Below the pieces are notes generated by a model. It was not told the DNA's origin. It did not search any database and saw only the letters and a program-made list of their open reading frames with translations. Source: Mycolicibacterium goodii (GTDB lineage: Bacteria > Actinomycetota > Actinomycetes > Mycobacteriales > Mycobacteriaceae). Taken from it: 64,000 nt of DNA. Position 1 is the stretch's first letter; the number at the start of each line of letters is the position of its first letter. Shown one piece after another: positions 18,329 to 26,827 of this stretch. Made by a program: the position numbers and the translations under genes. The DNA lies in contig NZ_CP012150.1 in assembly GCF_001187505.1 (NCBI RefSeq), forward strand, positions 2,232,001 through 2,296,000, read 5' to 3'.

Positions 18329-19114
18329 TCACCGGGGGGTTTCGGACCGCGCCTGGATGAACGAGGCCAGCTCGACCGCCTCGGAGGCGAGGCGGTCCCG
18401 CACGGCCTTGGCGATCTGCACCGCACCCGGTGAATCACCGTGTACGCAAACCGATTCCACGGAGACCCCGATGACCGTCCCGTCGACCGCCGTGGCATGG
18501 CCATCGATCACCATGCCCGCGACCCGCTCGGCGATCTCGAGCGGGTCGTGCAGCACCGCGCCCGGTTCGCGCCGGGACACCAGCGTTCCGTCGGGCCGGT
18601 AGGCGCGGTCGGCGAAAGCTTCGGTCACCGTGCGCAACCCGAGCCGTCGTGCTTCGGCGAAAAACGCCGAGCCGGGCAGGCCCAGCACCGGCAGGGCCGG
18701 GTCGACGGCGTGTACGGCGGCGGCGACCGCGGCCGCCTGTTCTTCGTGGTGCACGATCGTGTTGTACAGCGCCCCATGAGGTTTGACGTAACGGACGTCG
18801 GTACCCGCGGCGTGCGCGATGGCCTGCAGCGCACCAATCTGATAGATGATCTCCGCGGTCAGCTCGTCGGGGTCCGCGTCGATGAAACGCCGGCCGAACC
18901 CGGCGAGGTCCCGGTAACTGACCTGCGCGCCGACCGCCACCCCGCGCTGCGCCGCGAGCCTGCAGGTGTGCAACAGCAGCGCCGGGTCACCGGCGTGGAA
19001 CCCGCACGCCACGTTGGCGCTCGTGACGAGACCGAGCATCGCCTCGTCGTCACCGAGCCGCCACACGCCGAAGCCCTCGCCGAGGTCTGCGTTGAGATCT
19101 ATTGTCGTCGGCAC
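18329..19114 (-). CDS. pxpA: 5-oxoprolinase subunit A (LamB/YcsF family)
   Basis: A 261-residue LamB/YcsF protein. The signature IDLNADLGEGFG opens the protein, followed by SANVACGFHAGDP, GAQVSYRDLAGFGRR, VKPHGALYN and SVCVHGDSPGA. PxpA works with PxpB and PxpC to open 5-oxoproline to glutamate using ATP. No pxpB or pxpC is next to it, so partners must be elsewhere. It is convergent with the Cys-rich gene and has no visible tie to the metal genes. Confidence 0.88.
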   Translation of the reverse strand: MPTTIDLNADLGEGFGVWRLGDDEAMLGLVTSANVACGFHAGDPALLLHTCRLAAQRGVAVGAQVSYRDLAGFGRRFIDADPDELTAEIIYQIGALQAIAHAAGTDVRYVKPHGALYNTIVHHEEQAAAVAAAVHAVDPALPVLGLPGSAFFAEARRLGLRTVTEAFADRAYRPDGTLVSRREPGAVLHDPLEIAERVAGMVIDGHATAVDGTVIGVSVESVCVHGDSPGAVQIAKAVRDRLASEAVELASFIQARSETPR

Positions 19115-19137
19115 GAATCCAGCCTAAGCGTGCGGTC

Positions 19138-19800
19138 CTACACCGGCGCGTGCTCGGGCCAGCTGTTCTCCGACACGAACTCCGGCAGGGGACGCCCCAC
19201 GGTCCAGTGCTCGATCTCCAGGACCGGCCGATCCGGGAATTCCGGTACCGGACCCAGGCACAGGATGGCGACGGGTTCGGCGCCGTCGGGCATACCCAGC
19301 AACTCGGCGAGCGGCTTGGGTTCGAAGATCGACACCCACCCCATGCCGAGCCCCTCGGCGCGCGCCGCCAGCCACATGTTCTGAATCGCGCACGACACCG
19401 ACGCGAGGTCCATGTTGGGCAGCGTGCGGCGGCCGAACACATGCCGTTCGCGGCCCTCGCCGAGCGCCACCACGAACAGCTCCGCGCACTCGCGCACCCC
19501 CTCGACCTTGAGCGCCAGGAACTCCTGGGCGCGCGGTCCGAGCGCGTCGGCGGTCTTGACGCGTTCCTCGTCGACGAGTGCGTGGATCCGGCGGCGCAGC
19601 GTCGAGTCGGTGATGCGGATGAACCGCCACGGTTGCATGAGGCCGACGCTGGGTGCGGCGTGCGCGGCGTGCAGCAACCGGCTCAGGACCTCATCGGAGA
19701 CGGTGCTGTCCGGAACGAACTGGCGCATGTCACGGCGTTCGGTGATGGCACGGTATACGGCTTGCCGCTCGCTGGAGCTGAACGCATGTGGAGGCACCAC
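19138..19800 (-). CDS. bluB: 5,6-dimethylbenzimidazole synthase BluB
   Basis: A 220-residue flavin-dependent enzyme of the nitroreductase fold that breaks FMNH2 to make 5,6-dimethylbenzimidazole, the lower ligand of cobalamin. BluB marks are RRDMRQF near the N-terminus, the HAAPSVGLMQPWRFI motif and AARAEGLGMGWVSIF. From memory it corresponds to MSMEG_6053. Its start lies 71 bases inside the aztA 3' end, so it is probably co-transcribed from the Zur-type promoter of aztA. This ties B12 synthesis to zinc supply. Confidence 0.88.
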   Translation of the reverse strand: MVPPHAFSSSERQAVYRAITERRDMRQFVPDSTVSDEVLSRLLHAAHAAPSVGLMQPWRFIRITDSTLRRRIHALVDEERVKTADALGPRAQEFLALKVEGVRECAELFVVALGEGRERHVFGRRTLPNMDLASVSCAIQNMWLAARAEGLGMGWVSIFEPKPLAELLGMPDGAEPVAILCLGPVPEFPDRPVLEIEHWTVGRPLPEFVSENSWPEHAPV

Positions 19801-20440
19801 CTGAGCCTATCGTCGCGGTGTGTCCGCTCAGGCCGGTAAGGCTCAGGTGGTGCTCGAATTGGTCGAGTGCACCGGCATCGTGGGTGGCGGCCACAATCGT
19901 GGTCCCGGAGTTGGCGAGTCGGCGAAGCTGCCGGTAGACGGTCCGCGCGCTGTCGGCGTCGAGACTCGCGGTGGGTTCGTCGAGCAACAGGATCGGGGCC
20001 TGCTGAGCGAATGCCTGTGCCAACAGGGTGCGTTGCCGCTGACCGCCGGACAGCTCGGTCATGCGGCACCTGCGGAGCTCCTCGAGGCCTAGTTCGGTGA
20101 GCCAGAAGTCGACGATGTCGCGATCGGCCCGCGATGGGCGGCGCAACAGGCCCAATCGACGCCAACGACCCATCATGACCGCCTCGGCGACGGTGATCGG
20201 GAACGTGCGGGCGACCTCGTCGCGTTGCACGGCGATGGCCACGTCCCGGGTGCACAGGTCGACCGTCCCGGAGTGGGGTCGTAAGACGCCGGCGATCAGG
20301 CTCAGCAATGTCGACTTACCGCAGCCGTTGGGACCCGTGACCGCGGTGCAGGCCGCCTCGGGGAACTCGACCGTCAGATCGGTGAACACCGGATTCCTGT
20401 TGTAGCCGAAGGTGATTCGGTTCAGTCGGATGACGCTCAC
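19730..20440 (-). CDS. aztA: Zinc ABC transporter ATPase (AztA-like)
   Basis: A 236-residue ABC ATPase: Walker A GPNGCGKSTL, signature LSGGQRQRTLLAQAF, Walker B LLLDEPTASLD, switch His ATHDAGALD. It is divergent from the matching permease and shares the palindromic operator with it. The C-terminal tail after the switch region is short with several His and Cys (CHHRTP at the end). It powers the AztB permease. Confidence 0.85.
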   Translation of the reverse strand: MSVIRLNRITFGYNRNPVFTDLTVEFPEAACTAVTGPNGCGKSTLLSLIAGVLRPHSGTVDLCTRDVAIAVQRDEVARTFPITVAEAVMMGRWRRLGLLRRPSRADRDIVDFWLTELGLEELRRCRMTELSGGQRQRTLLAQAFAQQAPILLLDEPTASLDADSARTVYRQLRRLANSGTTIVAATHDAGALDQFEHHLSLTGLSGHTATIGSGGASTCVQLQRAASRIPCHHRTP

Positions 20441-20452
20441 CGTACGCTCCTT

Positions 20453-20475
20453 TTGAAAATGATTATCATTAGTGA
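20453..20475. promoter_or_regulatory. Zur-type operator between aztA and aztB
   Basis: TGAAAATGATTATCATT (20454-20470) is the cleanest long palindrome of the window: AATGATTATCATT reads almost the same on both strands. It lies 12 bases before aztA and 13 bases before the chosen aztB start, so bound repressor would block both promoters. Confidence 0.82.
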
Positions 20476-20488
20476 TAAGAGTTTAGCT

Positions 20489-21313
20489 GTGAATTGGCTG
20501 TCTGCTCCATTCGGCTCGGAGCTCGTTGTGCGCGGCGCTGTCGCAGGGTCCTTGGTGGCGTTGATGTGCGCGATCGTCGGGACCTGGGTGGTGTTACGCG
20601 GGTCGGTGTTCCTCGGCGACGCGATGTCGCACGGCATGCTGCCGGGCGTGGCCGCGGCCTCGGCGCTCGGTGGCAATCTGCTGGCCGGCGCGCTGACTGC
20701 CGCGCTCGCGATGGCCTACGGCGTGTCTGTGCTCAGCCGAACCGCGCGGTTCTCCTCGGATACCAGCATCGGCCTACTCCTGGTCGGCATGCTCGCGGTC
20801 GGCGTCATCGTGGTGTCGCATTCGAACAGTTACGCGGTCGATCTGACCGCCTTCCTCTTCGGCGACGTGCTCGGCGTGCAACTCGGTGACATCGCGGTGC
20901 TCACCGGCGCGCTCGTGCTCATCGCCGGCGTCGCCTTCGTCGGACGCCGGGCGTTCGTCGCGGCCACCTTCGATGCGCGCAAAGCCGCGACGCTGGGGCT
21001 GCGCCCCGCACTGGCCGGCGTCGTGCTGACCGTGCTGATCGCCGTCGCGATCGTCGCGTCCTTCCATGTGGTCGGCACGCTGCTGGTACTCGGCCTGCTG
21101 GTCGCACCCCCGGCGGCCGCCACGCTGTGGGCGCACTCGATCGGCCGCATCATGCTGCTCGCCGCAGTCGTCGGGGTGGTGTCGGTGTGGCTGGGCCTGC
21201 TGCTGTCCTGGCATGCCGCAACCGCGGGCGGCGCGAGCATCGCCGCCGTCGCGGTCGCACTGTTCTTCTGCTCGGCGGCAGCCTCCGCGGTGTCCCGGCG
21301 GGCGGCGGCATGA
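20489..21313 (+). CDS. aztB: Zinc ABC transporter permease (AztB-like)
   Basis: A 274-residue ABC-3 family permease with about eight membrane segments. Family marks are VVLRGSVFLGDAMSHGMLPGV near the N-terminus and SFHVVGTLLVLGLLVAPPAAA. The GTG at 20489 is preferred because the in-frame ATG at 20453 lies inside the operator; the transcript may be leaderless or nearly so. Its stop overlaps the following lipoprotein start (ATGA). Confidence 0.87.
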   Translation: MNWLSAPFGSELVVRGAVAGSLVALMCAIVGTWVVLRGSVFLGDAMSHGMLPGVAAASALGGNLLAGALTAALAMAYGVSVLSRTARFSSDTSIGLLLVGMLAVGVIVVSHSNSYAVDLTAFLFGDVLGVQLGDIAVLTGALVLIAGVAFVGRRAFVAATFDARKAATLGLRPALAGVVLTVLIAVAIVASFHVVGTLLVLGLLVAPPAAATLWAHSIGRIMLLAAVVGVVSVWLGLLLSWHAATAGGASIAAVAVALFFCSAAASAVSRRAAA

Positions 21314-22500
21314 GGGCAGGTGTCGCCCTGGTGGGCTGCGTTCTGCTCGTGGCGGGCTGTGGTGTGGCGCAGAAACCAACCACGCCAACGCCTTCGGTAT
21401 CGGCACCCGCTTCGGCCGACGATACCGGCATCGATGCGCACGAGAGCTCGGAGCCGGTGACCCGGCTGGTCCTCGTCGATCCGGATACCGGTGCGACCGT
21501 GGTGTACGACGCGAGCGAGGAATCCGAAACGCCGCTCGGGGCTTTCGGCCCTACGCGAGGTGTCAGCGGCGATGGGCGGTTCGCCTATCTGCGCGGCGAC
21601 GATGCGCTCACCGTCGTCGATGCGGGATCCTGGACGTTCGACCACGGCGATCATTCCCACTTCTACGTCGAGCCTGCCGCAGTCGCGGGCCGCGTCGACG
21701 GCCGGGCGGTCGACGCCAGAGGTGGTCGCGAACTCACGACCGTGCAGCGCGAGGACGACACCGTCCAGGTTCTGGATGGCACCAGCCTTGCCCGCCAGAG
21801 CATTTCCGCAGCCGACGGGTTCAACGAGCTGCGCGACGTCGCGGCCGCAGCGCCGATCGGCGACAGCGTGGTCGCGGTGTCCGGCAACGGCGCGGTCATC
21901 GAGGTCGGCCCCGAGGTCGGCCTGGGGGTCGGCGCAGAAACGCGCGAGCTCGGCCGCTGCCCTGGCGTGACGGGTGCCGTGGCGATGGGCCGTGAGGTGG
22001 TCTTCGGCTGCGCCGACGGGGCCGTGCGGATCGTGAAGAAAGCGGGCCGGGTCACCGCGGAGCCGATGCCACTGCCCGCTGGTGCGCCGCACCCCGGCCC
22101 CCTCGTGTACCGCTACGGAAGTACGACTTTGGCCGGAACCGCGGCAGACACCGTGTGGGTTCTCGACGCCCGCCGCGGCACGTGGAAGTCGGTGGACGTG
22201 GCCGATGTGGTCGCGGCGAACACCGTCTCGGGCGATTCTGTCCTGGCGCTCACGGCAGACGGCCGGCTGCGCGCGTTCGACACGGCCGACGGTCGGCAGA
22301 CGGCCGCGGTCGAGCTCTTCGGCGGCCGGCTGCCCGAGGACCAGCCGGCACCGGTGATCGAGGTCGATGCCGACCGCGCCTACGTGAACGACATCGCCGG
22401 GCGGGCCGTGTACGAGATCGACTACCGCGACGGGATACGGGTGGCGCGTACGTTCGAGACCTCCATACCGCCAGGGTTCATGGTGGAGGCGGGCCGGTGA
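21310..22500 (+). CDS. AztD-like lipoprotein, paralogue 1
   Basis: A 396-residue lipoprotein (lipobox LVAGC at about residue 16) predicted to form a beta-propeller. It parallels the second AztD gene downstream: LGRCPGVTGAVAMGREVVFG CAD here against a CPGIHGETV...VVFGCENG stretch there. It has a His cluster HGDHSHFY but lacks the second gene's PHH motif, so metal binding may differ. AztD in Paracoccus hands zinc to AztC in the periplasm. Overlaps aztB and aztC by four bases each, so it is inside the operon. Confidence 0.7.
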   Translation: MRAGVALVGCVLLVAGCGVAQKPTTPTPSVSAPASADDTGIDAHESSEPVTRLVLVDPDTGATVVYDASEESETPLGAFGPTRGVSGDGRFAYLRGDDALTVVDAGSWTFDHGDHSHFYVEPAAVAGRVDGRAVDARGGRELTTVQREDDTVQVLDGTSLARQSISAADGFNELRDVAAAAPIGDSVVAVSGNGAVIEVGPEVGLGVGAETRELGRCPGVTGAVAMGREVVFGCADGAVRIVKKAGRVTAEPMPLPAGAPHPGPLVYRYGSTTLAGTAADTVWVLDARRGTWKSVDVADVVAANTVSGDSVLALTADGRLRAFDTADGRQTAAVELFGGRLPEDQPAPVIEVDADRAYVNDIAGRAVYEIDYRDGIRVARTFETSIPPGFMVEAGR

Positions 22501-23399
22501 CGCGGCGGTGCATCGCGGCGTGCCTGGCGATCCTGCTGCTCGCCGCGTGCGGTGCGCCCGACGGCAGCGACGGCAGGCGGCAGATCGTCGTCACCACGAC
22601 GATCCTGGGCGATGTCGTCTCGGAAGTGGTCGGTGACACCGCCGATGTCAGGGTGATGATGAAACCCAACGCCGATCCGCACTCCTATGGGCTCTCGGCA
22701 GCCGACGCGGCCGAGATGGCCCGGGCCGACCTGGTGATCTACAACGGGTTGGGCCTGGAGGAGTCGATGCAACGCCATGTCGATGCGGCAGCCGAAAACG
22801 GTGTTCCCACATTGCCTGTCGGTGATCACGTCGATCCGTTGCAGTTCTCCGCGGATGAGCACGGTGCAGCCGATCCGCATTTCTGGACCGATCCGCAACG
22901 CATGATCCTCGCCGTCGATGCGATCACCGGCCGCGTGGCCGAACTTCCCGGTATCGATCGGGCCGCGGTGGCGGCAAACGCCGCGCGCTACCGCGATGAG
23001 CTGAACAACCTGTCGGCTCACATGACGGACCGGTTCGCGGGCATTCCGGCGCAGCGCCGCAAGCTCGTCACCAACCACCACGTACTCGGCTACCTCGCAG
23101 ACCGATTCGGGTTCACCGTGATCGGCGCGGTGATTCCGAGCGGCACCACACTGGCCTCACCGAGCGCATCGGACCTTGAGTCGTTGGCCGGCGCCATCAG
23201 GGATGCGGGTGTGAAGGCCATCTTCGTCGACTCGTCGCAGCCTGACCGTCTCGCGCGCGTGCTCGCCGAGCAGTCCGGGGTGCGGGTCAACGTCGTCTCG
23301 CTGTACAGCGAATCGCTCAGCGCACCGGGAACCGAGGCCGACAGCTATCTCGGAATGATGCGCGCCAACACCGAAACCATTGCGAACAACCTCATTTGA
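22497..23399 (+). CDS. aztC: Zinc-binding lipoprotein (AztC-like)
   Basis: A 300-residue cluster A-I metal-binding protein, lipobox LLAAC at about residue 18. Likely zinc ligands are His in NADPHSYG, His in AADPHFWTD, His in NHHVLGYLADRFG and Asp in IFVDSSQPD. It lacks the long His-rich loop of ZnuA, which is the AztC type. The GTG start overlaps the previous stop (GTGA). Works with AztA and AztB. Confidence 0.86.
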   Translation: MTRRCIAACLAILLLAACGAPDGSDGRRQIVVTTTILGDVVSEVVGDTADVRVMMKPNADPHSYGLSAADAAEMARADLVIYNGLGLEESMQRHVDAAAENGVPTLPVGDHVDPLQFSADEHGAADPHFWTDPQRMILAVDAITGRVAELPGIDRAAVAANAARYRDELNNLSAHMTDRFAGIPAQRRKLVTNHHVLGYLADRFGFTVIGAVIPSGTTLASPSASDLESLAGAIRDAGVKAIFVDSSQPDRLARVLAEQSGVRVNVVSLYSESLSAPGTEADSYLGMMRANTETIANNLI

Positions 23400-23418
23400 G
23401 AAAAAGGAGATTCACCAC

Positions 23419-24585
23419 ATGGCAAGACCCCTGCCGCTGACCGCTGCGCTCGGCGCGTTGGCACTGGTATCCACGCTTGCGGGATGTAGCGGTGAAGCCG
23501 AGCGGTCGACGGCAGAACCCATCGCCGAGCCGCTGGTCGCCACGTACGACGGTGGCCTCTACGTGCTCGACGGCACGACGTTGGATGTGGTCGCCGACAT
23601 TCCGATGGAGGGATTCCTGCGCGTCAATCCAGCGGGTGATGATGCGCATGTGCTGGTCACCACGAACGAAGGCTTCCGTCTGCTCGACGCGAAGTCGGGC
23701 GAGTTGACCGAGACCACGTTCACCGCTTCCGAACCCGGCCACGTCGTCCCGCACGGCGAGCGCACCGCCTTATTCGCCGACGGGTCGGGCGAGATCACCA
23801 TTTTCGATCCGCACGAGCTGGCTGACGGCAAGCCGGAGGTCACCACGCTCTCGTCGCCGAAGCCGCATCACGGGGTGGCCGTGGTGTTGTCGGACGGCAG
23901 CTTCATTCGCACCGAAGGTGACCCGGACGAGCGCTCCGGGGCGGTCGCCTTCGACTCGAACCAGGCCGAGATCGCCCGCAGCGCCGAATGCCCCGGAATT
24001 CACGGGGAGACGGTGGTCGAGGGCGAGACGGTGGTGTTCGGTTGCGAGAACGGCGCTTTGACGTACTCGGACCGGGTCTTCACCAAGATCGCCGCCCCCG
24101 GCGACTACGGCAGGATCGGCACCATCAAGGGCCATGACGACTCCGCGGTCGCCCTCGGTGATTTCAAGGTGGATCCGGATGCCGAGCTGGAGCGGCCGAA
24201 TCAGTTCGCGTTGATCGACACCGCAGGCAACCGACTGCAGCTCGTCACGCTTCCGCCGTCGGTCAGCTACTCGTTCCGCTCATTGGCGCGCGGTCCCCAC
24301 GCCGAGGCGTTGATCCTCGGCACCGACGGCAAGCTCTACGTCGTCGATCCGGCGTCCGGGGACACCGTCAAAACCATTGCGGTGACCGAACCGTGGACCG
24401 AACCCGACGACTGGCAACAGCCCCGACCGACGGTGTTCACCCGGGACCACGACGTCTACGTCACCGACCCGGCGACCAGGCAGCTGCACCTGGTGGATAT
24501 CGAGTCCGGTGCGGTGACCAAGACCGCCACACTGGAGAAGACGCCGAACGAACTCAGCGGTGCCGTCGGGCACGAACACTCGTAG
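23419..24585 (+). CDS. aztD: Periplasmic zinc metallochaperone AztD
   Basis: A 388-residue beta-propeller with lipobox TLAGC at about residue 21. AztD-type marks include PGHVVPHGERTALFADGSG, SSPKPHHGVAVVLSDGS with a His pair, ECPGIHGETVVEGETVVFG and a terminal GHEHS. AztD binds zinc outside the membrane and passes it to AztC. AAAAAGGAGA precedes the ATG. Last gene of the aztBDCD unit, ended by a strong bidirectional hairpin. Confidence 0.82.
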   Translation: MARPLPLTAALGALALVSTLAGCSGEAERSTAEPIAEPLVATYDGGLYVLDGTTLDVVADIPMEGFLRVNPAGDDAHVLVTTNEGFRLLDAKSGELTETTFTASEPGHVVPHGERTALFADGSGEITIFDPHELADGKPEVTTLSSPKPHHGVAVVLSDGSFIRTEGDPDERSGAVAFDSNQAEIARSAECPGIHGETVVEGETVVFGCENGALTYSDRVFTKIAAPGDYGRIGTIKGHDDSAVALGDFKVDPDAELERPNQFALIDTAGNRLQLVTLPPSVSYSFRSLARGPHAEALILGTDGKLYVVDPASGDTVKTIAVTEPWTEPDDWQQPRPTVFTRDHDVYVTDPATRQLHLVDIESGAVTKTATLEKTPNELSGAVGHEHS

Positions 24586-24595
24586 CCGTGCGAAC

Positions 24596-24629
24596 ATCCG
24601 GCGCCCGTCCACCAGGACGGGCGCCGGAT
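24596..24629. terminator. Bidirectional terminator between aztD and the COG0523 gene
   Basis: ATCCGGCGCCCGTCC (24596-24610) pairs perfectly with GGACGGGCGCCGGAT (24615-24629) across an ACCA loop: a 15-bp stem between two convergent stop codons. Confidence 0.85.
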
Positions 24630-24634
24630 TCGTA

Positions 24635-25771
24635 TCAGGGTGCGTGCACGTGGGTGAGATCCCAGGCCGGCAGTGGATCGGGGTAGCGCAGCCAGGTGTG
24701 TTCGCCTTGGGCCCATTCCGAATCGGTGAGCAAGGCAGCGCGCAACATGTCGCCGATCGCATCCCGGTCCAGGTGAACGCCGATGAACACGAGCTCCTGG
24801 CCGGGGTCCAGTTCTGTCGATGACCAGAGCTGCGCCGGCTCGATCACCAGGTTGGGACCCGCCTGTGACCAGATCGCGGCGATCGACGGCCGGCTCGCGA
24901 TCCAGCAGAATCCCTTGCTGCGCAACAGTCCTGTCATCTTCTCCAGGGCATCGGCAAGCCGCTGCGGGTGAAAAGGCCGGTCGGCCAGAAACGTCATCGA
25001 GCCGATGCCGTACTCCTCGGTTTCGGGGGTATGACCCATGGCGATCTCCTCGTCCCAGCCGGGTGCCTCTGCCGCGGCCACCGGGTCGAACAGCCCGGTG
25101 TCGAGCACCTCGTCGAGCGCGACCACGCCATGGTCGGTGTGCAGCAGCCGGGCGGTGGAATTGAGCCGGCGCACCACCGCCTCGACCGCGCCGAGACGCT
25201 CGGCGGTCACCAGATCGGTCTTGTTGAGCAGGATGACGTCGGCGAACTCCACCTGGTCGACCAGGAGATCGGCCACGCTGCGCGCGTCGTTCGGTCCGGC
25301 CGACATCTCACGCTCTGCGAGTGCGTCGCCGCGTGCCAGTTCGGTCAAGAACGTCGACACATCGACCACGGTCACCAGCGTGTCCAGTCGGGCGAGCGCA
25401 CCGAGGCTGAATCCGTCATCGAACTCCCAGCTGAAGGTCGCGGCGACGGGCATTGGCTCGGAGATCCCGGTCGACTCGATGACCAGCTGATCGAACCGGT
25501 TCTGGCGGGCCAGTGCGCCGACCGCCTCGACCAGATCCTCGCGCAGGGTGCAGCAGATACAGCCGTTGGTCAGCTCGACGAGTTTCTCCTCGGTTCGGTC
25601 GAGGTGGCCTTGCCCGGCGATGAGCGCGGCGTCGATGTTGACCTCGCTCATGTCGTTGACGATCACCGCAACCCGCTTGCCGTCCCGGTTGGCGAGGATG
25701 TGATTGAGCAGGGTCGTCTTGCCTGCGCCGAGAAAGCCGGACAGGACGGTGACGGGCAACAAATCGGGCAT
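24635..25771 (-). CDS. COG0523/CobW-family zinc metallochaperone GTPase
   Basis: A 378-residue GTPase of the YciC/ZagA/ZigA type, thought to insert zinc into client proteins during zinc limitation. It has an intact Walker [12 protein letters not shown] (12-22), switch region [10 protein letters not shown], metal loop [10 protein letters not shown], and NKTD guanine motif, then a CobW_C domain. Contrast the Mrf protein in this window, which lost the P-loop. A perfect GAAAATGATTTTC palindrome lies in its promoter, divergent from znuA. Confidence 0.87.
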   Translation of the reverse strand: MPDLLPVTVLSGFLGAGKTTLLNHILANRDGKRVAVIVNDMSEVNIDAALIAGQGHLDRTEEKLVELTNGCICCTLREDLVEAVGALARQNRFDQLVIESTGISEPMPVAATFSWEFDDGFSLGALARLDTLVTVVDVSTFLTELARGDALAEREMSAGPNDARSVADLLVDQVEFADVILLNKTDLVTAERLGAVEAVVRRLNSTARLLHTDHGVVALDEVLDTGLFDPVAAAEAPGWDEEIAMGHTPETEEYGIGSMTFLADRPFHPQRLADALEKMTGLLRSKGFCWIASRPSIAAIWSQAGPNLVIEPAQLWSSTELDPGQELVFIGVHLDRDAIGDMLRAALLTDSEWAQGEHTWLRYPDPLPAWDLTHVHAP

Positions 25772-25781
25772 CGTGCTCCTT

Positions 25782-25802
25782 ATCGAAAATGATTTTCAAT
25801 AA
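25782..25802. promoter_or_regulatory. Zur-type operator of the COG0523 gene
   Basis: GAAAATGATTTTC (25785-25797) is a perfect palindrome with five-base arms and TGA centre, 13 bases upstream of the start at 25771. Confidence 0.78.
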
Positions 25803-25828
25803 ATGAGCATCCGGATGTGCGCCGAGTA

Positions 25829-25850
25829 ATGCAAACGGTTATCGTTATCG
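25829..25850. promoter_or_regulatory. Zur-type operator of znuA
   Basis: GCAAACGGTTATCGTTATCG (25831-25850) shares the TTATC-N-TTATC pattern of the mrf-rpmB2 site. It ends two bases before the GTG taken as znuA start, implying a leaderless or very short-leader transcript. Confidence 0.6.
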
Positions 25851-25852
25851 CC

Positions 25853-26827
25853 GTGATCTCGCCCCTCAGCATGCGTACCCTGGCCGTCTCCGTCGCGCTT
25901 GCCACCCCGTTTGCGCTGGCCGCATGCGGCGCCGACGACACCGCGACCAACGCCGAGCCGGCAGGCGACTGCCCGACGACGCCGGTGAACGTGGTCGTCA
26001 GCGTCGACCAGTGGGGTGACATCGTCTCGGAGCTGGGGGGTGCATGCGCCAACGTCACCACGGTCCTGGCCGGGTCGTCGGTGGACCCGCACGATTTCGA
26101 ACCGTCACCGTCGGATGCCACCAAGTTCGAGGGCGCCCAACTCGTCGTGGTCAACGGCGGTCACTACGACGAGTGGGCCACCAAGCTCGCGCAGAGTTCG
26201 GCGCCGGATGCGCCGGTCATCGCCGCCCTCGACGGCGACCATGATCACGCTGACGAGCACGGCGACGAACACGGCCACGCTCACGCGGAAGAGGGCGTCA
26301 ACCCGCACGCCTGGTACAGCCCGGCCGCGGTGACCACCGTCGCCGACGAGGTGACCGCGAAACTCGGTGACCTGGCACCGGAGGCCAAGGACTACTTCGC
26401 CGAGCGGCGCGCCGCGTTCGCCGACTCCATGAAGCCGTACGACCAACTCATCGACGACATCAAAACCAACGCCTCCGGCAAGAGCTACGCCGCCACCGAG
26501 GTGGTGTTCGACGACATGGCCGGCGCGCTCGGGCTGACCAATCGCACCCCGCCCGGCTACCAGGTCGCCTCCTCGAACGAAACCGACCCGTCGCCCGCGG
26601 ACTTCGACGCGTTCCTGACCCTGCTGGAGAACCGCGGCGTGGACGTGCTGATCTACAACGTCCAGACCGAGGGCTCGGTGCCCCAGCAGTTGCGTTCCGC
26701 GGCCGAAAGCGCGGGCGTGCCGGTGGTCGAAGTCACCGAAACGGTCGCGCCGGGCGCCGATTCGTTCGAGGCTTGGCAGGTGGACCAACTGTCAGCACTG
26801 GCCAAGGCGCTCGGTGTCGAGTCATAG
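25853..26827 (+). CDS. znuA: Zinc-binding lipoprotein ZnuA
   Basis: A 324-residue cluster A-I metal-binding protein with lipobox LAAC (Cys about residue 25 from the GTG). It carries the long acidic/His loop typical of ZnuA (DHDHADEHGDEHGHAHAEEG). Candidate zinc ligands are His in SVDPHDFEPS and His in VNPHAWYS. The GTG at 25853 is used because the longer frame runs through the operator; ATG at 25871 would also keep the signal peptide. First gene of znuACB. Confidence 0.9.
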   Translation: MISPLSMRTLAVSVALATPFALAACGADDTATNAEPAGDCPTTPVNVVVSVDQWGDIVSELGGACANVTTVLAGSSVDPHDFEPSPSDATKFEGAQLVVVNGGHYDEWATKLAQSSAPDAPVIAALDGDHDHADEHGDEHGHAHAEEGVNPHAWYSPAAVTTVADEVTAKLGDLAPEAKDYFAERRAAFADSMKPYDQLIDDIKTNASGKSYAATEVVFDDMAGALGLTNRTPPGYQVASSNETDPSPADFDAFLTLLENRGVDVLIYNVQTEGSVPQQLRSAAESAGVPVVEVTETVAPGADSFEAWQVDQLSALAKALGVES

